64,000 nt of DNA, taken from the NCBI GenBank assembly GCA_052388455.1, contig JBQTIA010000039.1, positions 1 to 64,000 of the forward strand, read 5' to 3'. Source of the stretch: CAZSNH01 sp052388455. GTDB taxonomy: Bacteria > Pseudomonadota > Alphaproteobacteria > Rhizobiales > Hyphomicrobiaceae. The number at the start of each line of letters is the position of its first letter. The stretch's first letter is position 1. The notes beneath the pieces were generated by a model. The model was not told the origin of the DNA and did not search any database. It saw nothing but the letters and a program-made list of their open reading frames with translations. A program made the translations under genes and the position numbers. Positions 1-9,760 of the stretch are shown here, in pieces.

Positions 1-68
1 GTCGCTCGAGTTTGTTGGGTCTCCTTCGTGGACCCAACCTACATTTCGCGCCATATGCGATTGCCCTG
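1..68. repeat. Right part of a palindromic repeat element (copy 1)
   Basis: These 68 bases match 21561-21628 with three mismatches (positions 9, 30 and 50). They contain an inverted pair, GTTGGGTC (15-21 region) and GACCCAAC (31-38), and end in ATGCGATTGCCC. The left half lies outside the window. The element abuts coding sequence of an ATPase gene, whose Walker B strand starts directly after it, so it appears to have been inserted into that gene. The GTTGGGT...ACCCAAC core resembles REP/MITE-like hairpins common in bacterial genomes; assignment to a named family is not possible from sequence alone. Confidence 0.75.
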
Positions 69-746
69 CTGTTGATTGATGAGCTTCAATAACTCAGTGA
101 AAATGAACTTAGCGCCCTGATCATGGGCATGCATAAGATTAGCCAGCGTCAGCTCCCACTCGTTCTCATCGGCGCAGGCCTGCCGCAACTCGTGGGCAAT
201 ATGGGGCGTTCGAAGTCATATGCTGAACGCCTCTTCGATTTTCCAATTGTGGGGCCGCTTTCGCCGAAGGATGCCCACACTGCGATTGCCGAACCGATCA
301 ACAACGAAGGGGAAAAAATCGCGAAGACTGCCGTAGAGAAAATCGTATCCGAATCTCATGGATATCCATACTTCATTCAGGTGTGGGGCTATGAAGCGTG
401 GAAGGCTGCGAAAAAATCTCCAATCAGCGAAAGAGACGTGACGGCGGCCGAAAGCAATATCCTCAAGAGTTTGGACGAGAGCTTTTTCCAGGTAAGATTC
501 GACCGATTAACGCCAGCGGAGAAGCGCTATCTGCGAGCCATGGCCGAGCTTGGGTCGGGTCCGCATCGATCTGGGGATATCGCAGAAACATTGAATGTGA
601 AGGTCCAAAGTGTTGCCCCCTTGAGGAACGGACTCATCAAGAAGGGCATGATCTACAGCCCCCAGCACGGCGATACCGCCTTCACGGTCCCGATGTTCGA
701 CGAGTTTTTGGAGCGTCAGATGCCCGACTTCAGCTCAGCTCCCTGA
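60..746 (+). pseudogene. C-terminal remnant of a P-loop ATPase, disrupted
   Basis: In frame from position 60 the sequence reads AIALLLIDELQ, a hydrophobic strand plus acidic pair typical of Walker B. It then meets a TAA stop at 90-92 and continues as LSENELSALIMGMHK. An ATG at 123 in the same frame could start a 207-residue remnant. That remnant resembles the lid and winged-helix part of STAND/archaeal-type ATPases that act as DNA- or signal-coupled NTPases. The P-loop half is missing because a palindromic repeat lies immediately upstream. The last 17 bases overlap the 3' end of the convergent P450 gene. A translated product from 123 is possible but would have no Walker A, so it is called a pseudogene. 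Confidence 0.7.
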
Positions 747-2103
747 CGCGGAAATTCAGCCCGCCCTTGGGTGTCAGCGTCACCGTGCCGTTGATGCCGG
801 GCGGCTCCTGGCCGGCGTACTCGGGGCGGAAGCGGCGGAGCAGGATCGAAAGCGCGAGCGTATTTTCGACCTGGCTCATGGCGCCACCGATGCAGGCGCG
901 TTTGCCCCCGCCGAACGGAACGTAGGTGTAGGGCTTCCGCTTCTTGGCGCTCTCGTCCATGAAGCGCTCAGGGCGGAACTCCTCGGGCGCCTCCCAGTGC
1001 TTGGCCGAGTGATGCACGCCGTAGCAGAACATCACCACTCGGTCGCCGGGCTTGACCTCCTTGCCGCCGATGAAGTCGGCCTTCGACGCGACGCGGATCA
1101 GGCCCCAGATCGGCGGATAGAGCCGCATGGTCTCCTGGATGACGGCCCGCGTGTAGGCCAACGCCGAATAGTCGGCCGCCGTCGGCTCGCGGTCGCCATA
1201 CACCTGCTCGCCTTCGCGGCGGATGCGCTCGGCAGCCTCGGGATACTTCGACGTGAGATACATCGCCCAGGCGAGTGTCAGCGCCGTCGTCTCGGTGCCG
1301 GCCCAGAGGTATTGCTTCAACTCGTCGACCGCCTGCTGCTGATCGAACTCCGGCACGGTGGGATCGGCGACGACATCCTCGATCATCTTCAGCAGCGTGC
1401 GCTCGCGCGCCTCGCGCGGATCGGCCTCGAACACCTGCGGCGGCACGCCGGCCCATACTTCCATCGCCTTGGCGGCATTTTCCTCGGTGATCTCGAATTC
1501 GTCGCCGGCCACGACTTTGACGCGGATCGACTTGTGATTCATCACGTCGGTGTAGGTCTTCACGCACTTGAAGACGAAGTGCGGATTGAACGGCATGTCG
1601 CGGTCGAAGAGCGCCTTGCAGATCATGTCGGCGGCGAGCGTCCACGTCTGCTCGACCATCTCGAATTTCTCGCCCGTCTTGGCGAGGCCGGCCCACAGGT
1701 CCATCTTCGAACGAATGGCGGCGAGGAAGTAGGGGATGTACTCGGCGAACATATCCGGGTGGAACGCCGGCTGCTGCGGCATGCGGATTTTCTGCCAGAG
1801 CGCGCCGTCGTTGGTGATCATGCTCTTGCCGAAGATCGGCTTCAGGCCGTCGAAATATTTGACGTAGTCGTCGACCCGGGTGACGAGCACGTGCTTGAAG
1901 TGCTCCGGCTCGGTCAGGATGACGAGATGCTGATTGCCGACCTTGACGCGGATGACCGGGCCGTAGCGATCGGCCATCATCATCAGCGTGCGCATCGGGT
2001 TCTCGGGGTCGCCCTTCATCAAGGGCATCAGCTTGAACCAGATGCTGCTCTCCTCGCCGAGACCTTCGGTGTGCTCGGGAGCTTGTCCGGGTTCTGTCGT
2101 CAT
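730..2103 (-). CDS. Cytochrome P450
   Basis: Haem-thiolate monooxygenase of about 457 residues. The I-helix oxygen-activation motif AGTETT, the K-helix ETMR (ExxR) and the haem loop FGGGKRACIG with the axial Cys near residue 404 are all present in the right order. No membrane anchor is seen, so it is soluble and needs separate redox partners, none of which is encoded nearby. The ATG at 2103 (MTTEPGQAPEH) is preferred over the open frame that extends to 2211, because family similarity begins shortly after it and the extension is low-complexity. The substrate cannot be inferred. It is transcribed in the same direction as purN but separated by 286 bp with no recognisable gene. Confidence 0.93.
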   Translation of the reverse strand: MTTEPGQAPEHTEGLGEESSIWFKLMPLMKGDPENPMRTLMMMADRYGPVIRVKVGNQHLVILTEPEHFKHVLVTRVDDYVKYFDGLKPIFGKSMITNDGALWQKIRMPQQPAFHPDMFAEYIPYFLAAIRSKMDLWAGLAKTGEKFEMVEQTWTLAADMICKALFDRDMPFNPHFVFKCVKTYTDVMNHKSIRVKVVAGDEFEITEENAAKAMEVWAGVPPQVFEADPREARERTLLKMIEDVVADPTVPEFDQQQAVDELKQYLWAGTETTALTLAWAMYLTSKYPEAAERIRREGEQVYGDREPTAADYSALAYTRAVIQETMRLYPPIWGLIRVASKADFIGGKEVKPGDRVVMFCYGVHHSAKHWEAPEEFRPERFMDESAKKRKPYTYVPFGGGKRACIGGAMSQVENTLALSILLRRFRPEYAGQEPPGINGTVTLTPKGGLNFRVRELS

Positions 2104-2389
2104 CGGCCTATCGACTTTCGAGTTGCAGGGGTGCGGCACAACCGGCCGGCGCACGGACAACGGCCCCACCCTCGGGGGTATGCATCCAAAATTTGCGCCA
2201 ATGGCGGCCATTCGGGGCGCAGCGTTATGGCGCCGGCAGGGGTCGCCGGCAGTTCCGCCGGGAACCGAAGCTGATCATTCACCGCCGCCAGTTAGCACCG
2301 GGCCGCAAAATGTGTCCATGGACGCCGGAGAAGCCGCTTCATTATGGCGCGCGATCCGTTCCAGCAGGGTTTTGATGAGCAATGTGAAT

Positions 2390-3049
2390 TCAGCATCGCG
2401 GGACGTAGAGCGCCGCTTCGTCCTCGCCAGCGCCTTCGAGCACCACCCTCTCGCCGGCCACCCGCGCCATGCCGGACGCGACGAGGCGGAGGGCCTCGGG
2501 GTAAAGCCTATGCTCGGCGGCAAGGACGCGGGCGCCGAGGATTTCCGCCGAGTCGTCCTCGAGTACGGGGACGGCGGCCTGTGCCACGATCGGCCCCTCG
2601 TCCATTTCCGGGCGGACGAAATGCACGGTGCAGCCGGCGATTTTGACGCCCGCCGCCAGCGCCCGCTCGTGGGTGTGCAGCCCCTTGAAACTCGGCAGCA
2701 GGGCGGGGTGGATGTTCAGCATCCTGTCGCGCCAGGAATCGACGAAGGCCGGGGTCATCAGCCGCATGAAACCGGCGAGGCAGACGAGTTCGACCTTGGA
2801 CGCCTTCAGCACGGAGTTGAGCTGCCCCTCGAAATGCGCCCGATCCGCATAGAGCTTGTGGTCGAGGGCGAGAGCCGGGATGCCCTGCGCCTTGGCCCAA
2901 GCTAGCCCCGCCGCCTCCGGCCGGTTCGAGATCACGATGGCGACCTCGGCCGGATAGTCCGGCGCGCGCGCAGCCTCGACGAGGCTGATCATATTCGAGC
3001 CGCGACCTGAGATCAGGATGGCGATGGGGAGCTTGGAGACGGGCGTCAT
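2390..3049 (-). CDS. purN: Phosphoribosylglycinamide formyltransferase
   Basis: Transfers the formyl group of 10-formyl-THF to GAR in step 3 of purine synthesis. The 219-residue product has the phosphate-binding SGRGSN loop near residue 12, the CLAGFMRLMTP segment, HPALLPSF with the catalytic His, and VRPEMDEGPIV with the catalytic Asp. The start is set at the ATG at 3049 (MTPVSKLPIAIL), which fits PurN length; an upstream in-frame extension to 3175 is not supported. purN normally follows purM directly. Here the two are separated by an ABC exporter and a toxin-antitoxin gene. Confidence 0.96.
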   Translation of the reverse strand: MTPVSKLPIAILISGRGSNMISLVEAARAPDYPAEVAIVISNRPEAAGLAWAKAQGIPALALDHKLYADRAHFEGQLNSVLKASKVELVCLAGFMRLMTPAFVDSWRDRMLNIHPALLPSFKGLHTHERALAAGVKIAGCTVHFVRPEMDEGPIVAQAAVPVLEDDSAEILGARVLAAEHRLYPEALRLVASGMARVAGERVVLEGAGEDEAALYVPRC

Positions 3050-3165
3050 TCGAGTAGGCGTAGCACATGACGCGTGTTTGGAAACGTTGGGCAATACGAC
3101 GTGCTTGTCTCTTATGCCATTTTGGGCATAGCAGGCCTTAAACGGATGTCGGTCGAGGACTGGGC

Positions 3166-3867
3166 GTGAAACCACTCGTTTGGGTCGGCAGCTCGCTCGA
3201 GGATCTGAAGACGTTTCCCGACTTGGCTCGGAGCGACATCGGACACGCTCTCTACGTCGCCCAGTTGGGTGCGAAGCACGCCAGTGCTAAGCCCCTGAAG
3301 GATTACAAGGGTGCAGGAGTGCTGGAAGTCGTGGAGCGTTTCAGTGGCAACGCTTATCGTGTGGTCTACACGATGCGACTTGCCGATCGAATCTACGTGC
3401 TGCACGCATTTCAGAAGGAGTCGACGAGCGGGATCGCGACACCGAAATCTGAACTCGAGTTGGTGCAAAGTAGACTTGCACAAGCGGTGGCGATTCACGG
3501 GCGGTGGCTTGCTGCGAGAGGAGAACCAGAAATCGTGAGCAGGAACGATGACGTCAAAATCACGCTGAGCTCCGGAAACGTGTTTCAAGATTTGGGTTTC
3601 GACGATGCGGATGACCGACTTGCCAAGTCGAAGCTCGCATTTGAGATCGCACGAATCATCAAGGCCCGGCGCCTGACGCAGGCGGCTGCGGCGGCGAAGC
3701 TCGGCATCGACCAGCCGAAGGTTAGCCGCTTGCTCGCCGGCAAGCTGCGCGGCCTTTCAACCGAGCAGCTCATGCGATTTCTCAACGCACTCGGGCAGGA
3801 TGTCGACATCGTCATAAGAGATCGACCGAAAGCGAGGCGCGGTCGCCTGATGGTACATGCGGGCTGA
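3166..3867 (+). CDS. Fused HigB-type toxin / HigA-type antitoxin
   Basis: Single 233-residue frame with a GTG start at 3166. Residues 1-115 match the phage Gp49-like/HigB (RelE-fold) toxin family: opening KPLVWVGSSLEDL, then VLEVVERFSGNAYRVVYT and LHAFQKES. Residues about 124-220 match the XRE HTH antitoxin that normally follows as a separate gene (ITLSSGNVFQDLGF, QAAAAAKLGIDQPKVSRLLAG). An in-frame GTG at 3535 has a purine-rich GAGAGGAGA stretch just upstream, so the antitoxin may also be made alone from there. The toxin stop codon is simply absent between the two parts. It sits on the opposite strand between the minus-strand genes purN and the ABC permease, consistent with insertion. Whether the fusion is toxic cannot be judged from sequence. 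Confidence 0.85.
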   Translation: MKPLVWVGSSLEDLKTFPDLARSDIGHALYVAQLGAKHASAKPLKDYKGAGVLEVVERFSGNAYRVVYTMRLADRIYVLHAFQKESTSGIATPKSELELVQSRLAQAVAIHGRWLAARGEPEIVSRNDDVKITLSSGNVFQDLGFDDADDRLAKSKLAFEIARIIKARRLTQAAAAAKLGIDQPKVSRLLAGKLRGLSTEQLMRFLNALGQDVDIVIRDRPKARRGRLMVHAG

Positions 3868-3882
3868 GAAAGACGAGTCGGC

Positions 3883-4640
3883 TCACTGCTTCAGCCTGTA
3901 CCCCGTCTTGAAAATCCAGGTCACGACGGCGAGGCAGAGCGCCAGGAAGCCGAGCGTCATCGCCAGACTGAAACCGACACTCACGTCGGAAATCCCGTAG
4001 AAGCTCCAGCGGAAGCCGCTGACCAGATAGACGATGGGGTTGAACATCGTCACCGTCTGCCAGAAGGGCGGCAGCATGTTTAGCGAATAGAACGTGCCGC
4101 CGAGGAACGTCAGCGGCGTGATGACGAGCAGCGGAATGATCTGCAGCTTCTCGAAGCCATCGGCCCAGATGCCGATGATGAACCCGAGCATGCTGAACGT
4201 CACCGCCGTCAGCATGAGAAAGGTCAGCATCCAAAACGGGTGGTCGATCCTGAGCGGCACGAACAGGCTCGCCGTCACCAGAACGATGAGGCCGAGGATG
4301 ACGGACTTCGTCGCCGCCGCGCCGACGTAGCCAATCACCAGCTCGACGGGTGAAACGGGCGCCGACAACAGCTCGTAGATGGTGCCGGTGAAGCGCGGGA
4401 AGTAGATGCCGAACGAAGCATTGGACGTGCTCTCCGTCAGCAGCAGCAGCATGACGAGGCCGGGCACGATGAAGGCGCCGTAGGACACCCCGTCTATCTC
4501 GGCGATGCGCGTGCCGATCGCGGCGCCGAACACGATGAAATACAGCGAGGTCGAAAGCACCGGCGAGACGATGCTCTGCATCAGCGTGCGCCCCCAGCGG
4601 GACATCTCGAAGCCGTAGATGGCGCGGATCGCTTCGATGT

Positions 4641-4644
<4 letters not shown>
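3883..4644 (-). CDS. ABC-2 type transporter permease
   Basis: Inner-membrane subunit of 253 residues in the YadH/NodJ class, with six predicted hydrophobic segments and the typical ABC-2 signature region ([16 protein letters not shown] followed by [12 protein letters not shown]). Its ATG overlaps the stop of the upstream ATPase gene by four bases (ATGA at 4641-4644), so the two are translationally coupled and form one exporter. Substrate unknown; relatives export polysaccharides, lipids or drugs. It is the last gene of the purM-ATPase-permease unit. Confidence 0.92.
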
Positions 4645-5563
<919 letters not shown>

Positions 5564-5567
<4 letters not shown>

Positions 5568-6736
5568 GTGCGCGAGGTATCGGCGCTTCGCGGCCGAAGT
5601 TGGCCGTCATACCTCACCGCCCACGCATCACCCTTGCCCTTGGCGGACGAGCGCGCTCCGCCCGGCGGCATGATATCACCGATCACGACCGGCGCCTCGC
5701 CGGCGTCGCGCAGTGCGGACATGACATCGGTGGCCCGCGCCTTCCCCGCCACCACGATCATGCCGATGCCGCAGTTGAACGTGCGCAGCATTTCAGTATC
5801 GTCGAGGCGTCCAGTCTTGGCGAGCCAGCCGAAGACGGCAGGCGGCTGCCATGAGGCGAGATCGACGCGGGCCGCAACCGTGTCGGGCAGGACGCGGGGA
5901 AGATTCTCGGAGATGCCGCCTCCGGTGATGTGCGAAAGGGCCTTGATGGCACCCGCCGGTCCGCCGCCGCCGGTCGCCTTCAGGGCGGCAAGAACCGGCT
6001 TGACGTAGATGCGCGTCGGCACCAGCAGGGCTTCGGCCACCGTCGCGCCGCTGGCGAACGGTGCAGGATCGCTCCACTGCAAATTCGCTTCCTTCACCAG
6101 TCGGCGAACCAGCGAGTAGCCGTTCGAATGCACGCCCGAGGAGGCGAGACCGATCAGCACGTCGCCCGGCACGATGTCGCTTCGCGGCAAAATTTCCCCG
6201 CGCTCGGCCGCGCCGACCGCGAAGCCCGCAAGGTCGTAATCGTTGCCGTGATACATGCCGGGCATCTCGGCCGTCTCGCCGCCGATCAGCGCGCAGCCGG
6301 CCTCCGTACAGCCGGCCGCGATGCCGGCGATGACCGTCTTCGCGACGGCGACGTCGAGCTTGCCGACCGCGAAGTAGTCGAGAAAGAACAGCGGCTCGGC
6401 GCCGGCCACTACCAGATCATTCACGCACATGGCGACGAGGTCGATGCCGATGGTGGCGTGTCCCGGCGAAGCCGGGCCCTGCCCGGACCCGGTGTCGATG
6501 GCGATCTTGAGCTTGGTGCCGACGCCGTCGTTGGTCGAGACCAGGATCGGGTCTTTGAAACCGGCGCGCTTCAGGTCGAACAGGCCGCCGAAGCCGCCGA
6601 GATCGGCGTCCGCCCCGATCCGCCGGGTCGCCTTCACGAGCGGCTTGATGGCTTCGACCAGCGCGTTGCCGGCGTCGATGTCGACCCCGGACTGCGCGTA
6701 GGTGATCGGCTGGCTGGTTTCGTCGCTCGTCGCCAT
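5564..6736 (-). CDS. purM: Phosphoribosylformylglycinamidine cyclo-ligase
   Basis: AIR synthetase, the ATP-dependent ring closure of FGAM in purine synthesis. The 390-residue product opens with the typical [12 protein letters not shown] and carries [13 protein letters not shown], the [15 protein letters not shown] nucleotide-binding strand, [13 protein letters not shown] and [12 protein letters not shown]. Slightly longer than the E. coli enzyme (345 aa), mainly at the C-terminus. First gene of a minus-strand operon with the ABC exporter. Divergent from the DUF2066 gene across a 188-bp region that must hold both promoters. Confidence 0.97.
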
Positions 6737-6924
6737 CGGACCTGCTCGACGCCTCGATCGGGCGATTGCTGCACCAAGCGCGAGACTCTTGGGCTAAGAT
6801 CGAACCTAACTTTCGCCCGATTGCTCGCGGGAATGGGCCTCTAGCAGCTCGGGGCTGGACCGGCAACGGCGGGACGCGCCAGAAGCGGCGGACGCGGAAA
6901 AAGTCAGGGGACAAGAGGACTTCA

Positions 6925-8055
6925 ATGCAAGTGACGCGATCCGCTGCCGCCGCCACCCTCGTGCTGGCTGCGACGGTTTGGACGTTCCAAGCCGGCGCCG
7001 CGCCGCTGGCCGACCGGGCCTTCACAGTCGCCAACTATCCGGTAGAGGCGACCGCCAAGGATGCGGTCACGGCCAAATCCACGGCCATCGACGACGGGCA
7101 GCAGGCGGCCTTCCGCTCCCTTCTCAAGCGCCTGGTGCCGGTCACGTCGTACAACCGCATGGACCGGCTCAAGGCCGTCAAGGCTTCGGAATATCTCGAC
7201 GGCTTTGCGGTCCGCTCCGAGCAGAACTCGCCGACCCGCTACATCGCCAGCCTCGATTTCTCGTTTCAGGCCGACGCCGTGCGCGACCTGCTGCGCCGCG
7301 AGGGCGTGCCGTTCGTCGACGTGCAGGCGCCCAAAACGGTGCTCATTCCCGTCACCCGCGACATGAAGCCCGTGGCCGATGGCGACAGCGCCGCACCCGA
7401 CCAAGCTCCCGCGCCGCTTCGCGCGGCGGGTGGAACGTGGAACGAGGTCTGGAAGGGTCTCGATCTCGAAAATACGCTGACACCGGTGAGGCTGGAGCCG
7501 CTGCGGCCCGCGATCAGCTCCGACACACTCGGATCGATGCTCGGCGGCGACAACGCGGCCCTCTCCCTGGTTGCCGGCGAATACAAGAGCGATCACATCG
7601 TCGTCGCCGTGGCCGAGCCCGATCTCGCCGCCAACCGGCTGAACGTCACGCTGGCCGGATACGACGGCGTCGGCTCGATCCACTGGAAGCGCAGCTATCG
7701 GCTCGCCGACAGCGATCTCGATTACACCATGGAGCTGGCGGCCGTCGTCTCGCTCGGCGTGCTCGAAGGACGATGGAAAGCGGCCAGCGACGGCGGGTCC
7801 GGCGCCGGGGGGTCGGCCGGCGACATCGCCGTGGCCGTCGAGTTCCAGAGCCTCGAGGAATGGAACGACATCCGCGGCCGTCTCCTCGATCTTCCGGGCA
7901 TCGACGACGTCAGGATCGGGGCGGTCTCGGCCCGCACGGCCGAGGTGACGCTCCGCTATCCCGGCGGCGCCGGCCTCTTGGCCAACGAGCTGGCGCCGCA
8001 GGGCCTCGCTCTGCGCAACACCGGCAGCGGCTGGTCGCTCCGGTCCGCCTATTGA
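6925..8055 (+). CDS. DUF2066 family secreted protein
   Basis: Exported protein of about 376 residues and unknown function. A clear signal peptide is present (residues 1-26, ending QAGAAP). A conserved region from about residue 30 to 330 matches the DUF2066 layout, with an early GQQAAFRSLLKRLVP segment. The ATG at 6925 has GAGGAC upstream at good spacing; the longer open frame from 6766 lacks one and would bury the signal peptide. In Hyphomicrobiales this gene is commonly found between purM and the phosphatidyltransferase/hdaA pair, as here. Probably periplasmic or envelope-associated; role not established. Confidence 0.85.
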   Translation: MQVTRSAAAATLVLAATVWTFQAGAAPLADRAFTVANYPVEATAKDAVTAKSTAIDDGQQAAFRSLLKRLVPVTSYNRMDRLKAVKASEYLDGFAVRSEQNSPTRYIASLDFSFQADAVRDLLRREGVPFVDVQAPKTVLIPVTRDMKPVADGDSAAPDQAPAPLRAAGGTWNEVWKGLDLENTLTPVRLEPLRPAISSDTLGSMLGGDNAALSLVAGEYKSDHIVVAVAEPDLAANRLNVTLAGYDGVGSIHWKRSYRLADSDLDYTMELAAVVSLGVLEGRWKAASDGGSGAGGSAGDIAVAVEFQSLEEWNDIRGRLLDLPGIDDVRIGAVSARTAEVTLRYPGGAGLLANELAPQGLALRNTGSGWSLRSAY

Positions 8056-8257
8056 TCCCCGACCGCCGCGGCCTGCGCACCCCGCCCCGCCGCCCGCGCC
8101 GGCAAGTCGCTGAGCCGGGGCAGGAATCGCCCGCAGAAACGCTCGACTGCGGCGCGCCCACCACGTAGGCTGATGGCCTGAAGATGAAGCATCGGTGGAC
8201 CATCACCCACCGGCCACGACAAGGGATTTCGAGCCTGCGTGCCGAAACACCGGGGGA

Positions 8258-8827
8258 ATGACGGACCGCAGCTTGAGCATACCAAACCTGATCTCCCTCG
8301 GCCGCGTGATCCTGGTCCCCGTCATCTTCTGGCTGGTGGTGACCGGAGAGCTGCAGGCGGCGTTCGTGGTTTTCGTCATCGCCGGCATCTCGGATGCCGT
8401 CGACGGCTATCTGGCCAAACGCTTCGGATGGACGACCGAACTCGGCGCCTACCTCGATCCGCTGGCCGACAAGCTGCTGATCGTGACCATTTTCGTCGCC
8501 CTCGGGGTGAAGGGCGCGCTGCCGTCCTGGCTGGTCATCGCGGTCGTTTCGCGCGATTTGCTGATCGTCATCGGCGTGCTGCTGACATGGCTGCTCGGCA
8601 ATCCCGCCAGCATCCGCCCGCTGGCCGTCAGCAAGGCCAACACGCTGGCGCAGATCGTGCTGGCGGCCACCGTGCTCGCCGACGAAGGGTTCGGTTTGGG
8701 GCTGGCCGCGCCGAGGGTTTTCCTGATCTGGCTGACCGCCGCTCTCACGATCGCCTCGCTCGCGGCCTACATGCGCGCTTGGCATCGCCACATGTCTGGG
8801 CTTCAATCCAGTCCCGACGGCGATTGA
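8258..8827 (+). CDS. CDP-alcohol phosphatidyltransferase family protein
   Basis: Membrane phospholipid synthase of 189 residues. It shows the complete family motif from the first Asp of SDAVDGYLAKR through the GAYLDPLADK segment (DxxDGxxAK, then G, D and D at family spacing), which binds the metal and CDP-diacylglycerol. Four to six hydrophobic helices follow. It resembles PgsA (phosphatidylglycerophosphate synthase) and type-II cardiolipin synthases; the acceptor cannot be decided. Start ATG at 8258, with GGGGGA just upstream. Likely co-transcribed with hdaA. Confidence 0.9.
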   Translation: MTDRSLSIPNLISLGRVILVPVIFWLVVTGELQAAFVVFVIAGISDAVDGYLAKRFGWTTELGAYLDPLADKLLIVTIFVALGVKGALPSWLVIAVVSRDLLIVIGVLLTWLLGNPASIRPLAVSKANTLAQIVLAATVLADEGFGLGLAAPRVFLIWLTAALTIASLAAYMRAWHRHMSGLQSSPDGD

Positions 8828-8936
8828 CCGCCGACCGCCTCACACCGCACCGCCCTGGATGACTGCAGATGTCTCAGTCTCGCTTCAATGCTGAACGGCC
8901 GGCCGCCGGGTGCGTCACGACGTGCGAGACCAGCGC

Positions 8937-9647
8937 ATGAGCACCGGCGCCCTGCCAGCCGCCGGGCCGGAGCAACTCGTGCTGGAGTTGCCGCACGTCG
9001 CGGCCTTCGGCGCGGAAGATTTCCTGATCAGCAGCTCGAACCGCAGCGCGATCGAGGTGGTGGACCGCTGGCCGGACTGGGCGCATCCGGTCTCCGTCGT
9101 TTGCGGACCCGAGCGATCCGGCAAGAGCCACCTCGTGCACGTCTGGCAGCTTCGGTCGGGGGCGGCCATCCTCTCGGCTCAGGACCTGTCGGAGGCCAGT
9201 GTCACCCTCATCGAGCAGGGCGCCCATCTCGCCGTCGAAGACATCGACCGCGGCATCGCCGACGAGCGCATTCTTTTCCACCTGATCAATCTGGCGCGGG
9301 AGCGCAAGCGCACGATCCTTTTCACCTCCCGGCTGCGGCCCGGAGACCTGGAGGTCCGCCTGCCCGACCTGCGCTCCCGGCTGCGCGCCGCGCCCGTGAT
9401 CGAGATCGAGGCGCCGGATACGGCGCTGCTGAAAGCCGTGCTGATCAAGCTGTTTGCGGACCGCCAGCTTCCAGTCGAGCCGCACGTCGTCAATCACCTG
9501 GCTCTGCACCTGGAACGGTCGTTCTCGGCAGCCGATCAGGTGGTTGCGGAGGCCGACCGGCTGGCCCTTTCGCTCGGACGACGCGTCACCCGGGCGGTGG
9601 CGGCGGCGGCGCTGCGCAGCGTGGCCGGAACCCACGAGACGGAGTAA
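8937..9647 (+). CDS. hdaA: DnaA regulatory inactivator HdaA
   Basis: AAA+ protein of about 236 residues related to DnaA domain III. In alphaproteobacteria HdaA works with the sliding clamp to promote hydrolysis of DnaA-bound ATP and prevent re-initiation. Visible features are an N-terminal clamp-binding-like stretch (EQLVLELPH), a P-loop variant GPERSGKSHL, and a sensor/arginine-finger region RLPDLRSRL. The ATG at 8937 (MSTGALPAAG) is preferred over 8910. Placement after the phosphatidyltransferase and before ppk is the usual rhizobial order. Confidence 0.9.
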   Translation: MSTGALPAAGPEQLVLELPHVAAFGAEDFLISSSNRSAIEVVDRWPDWAHPVSVVCGPERSGKSHLVHVWQLRSGAAILSAQDLSEASVTLIEQGAHLAVEDIDRGIADERILFHLINLARERKRTILFTSRLRPGDLEVRLPDLRSRLRAAPVIEIEAPDTALLKAVLIKLFADRQLPVEPHVVNHLALHLERSFSAADQVVAEADRLALSLGRRVTRAVAAAALRSVAGTHETE

Positions 9648-9760
9648 GCCGTGAGTTGGCGACAACCCGGTCGAGCCGTCATAGTCCTGTCGTCGAACTT
9701 TCGCATTGAGGCAGGTTCAGGGGCCGCGATCGGACGCGCCGGAGCCGAGGAAAATCGAGA

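Noticed and set aside
730..2211. P450 start at 2211
   Set aside because: The additional 36 residues are not P450-like, and the ATG at 2103 gives a normal N-terminus.
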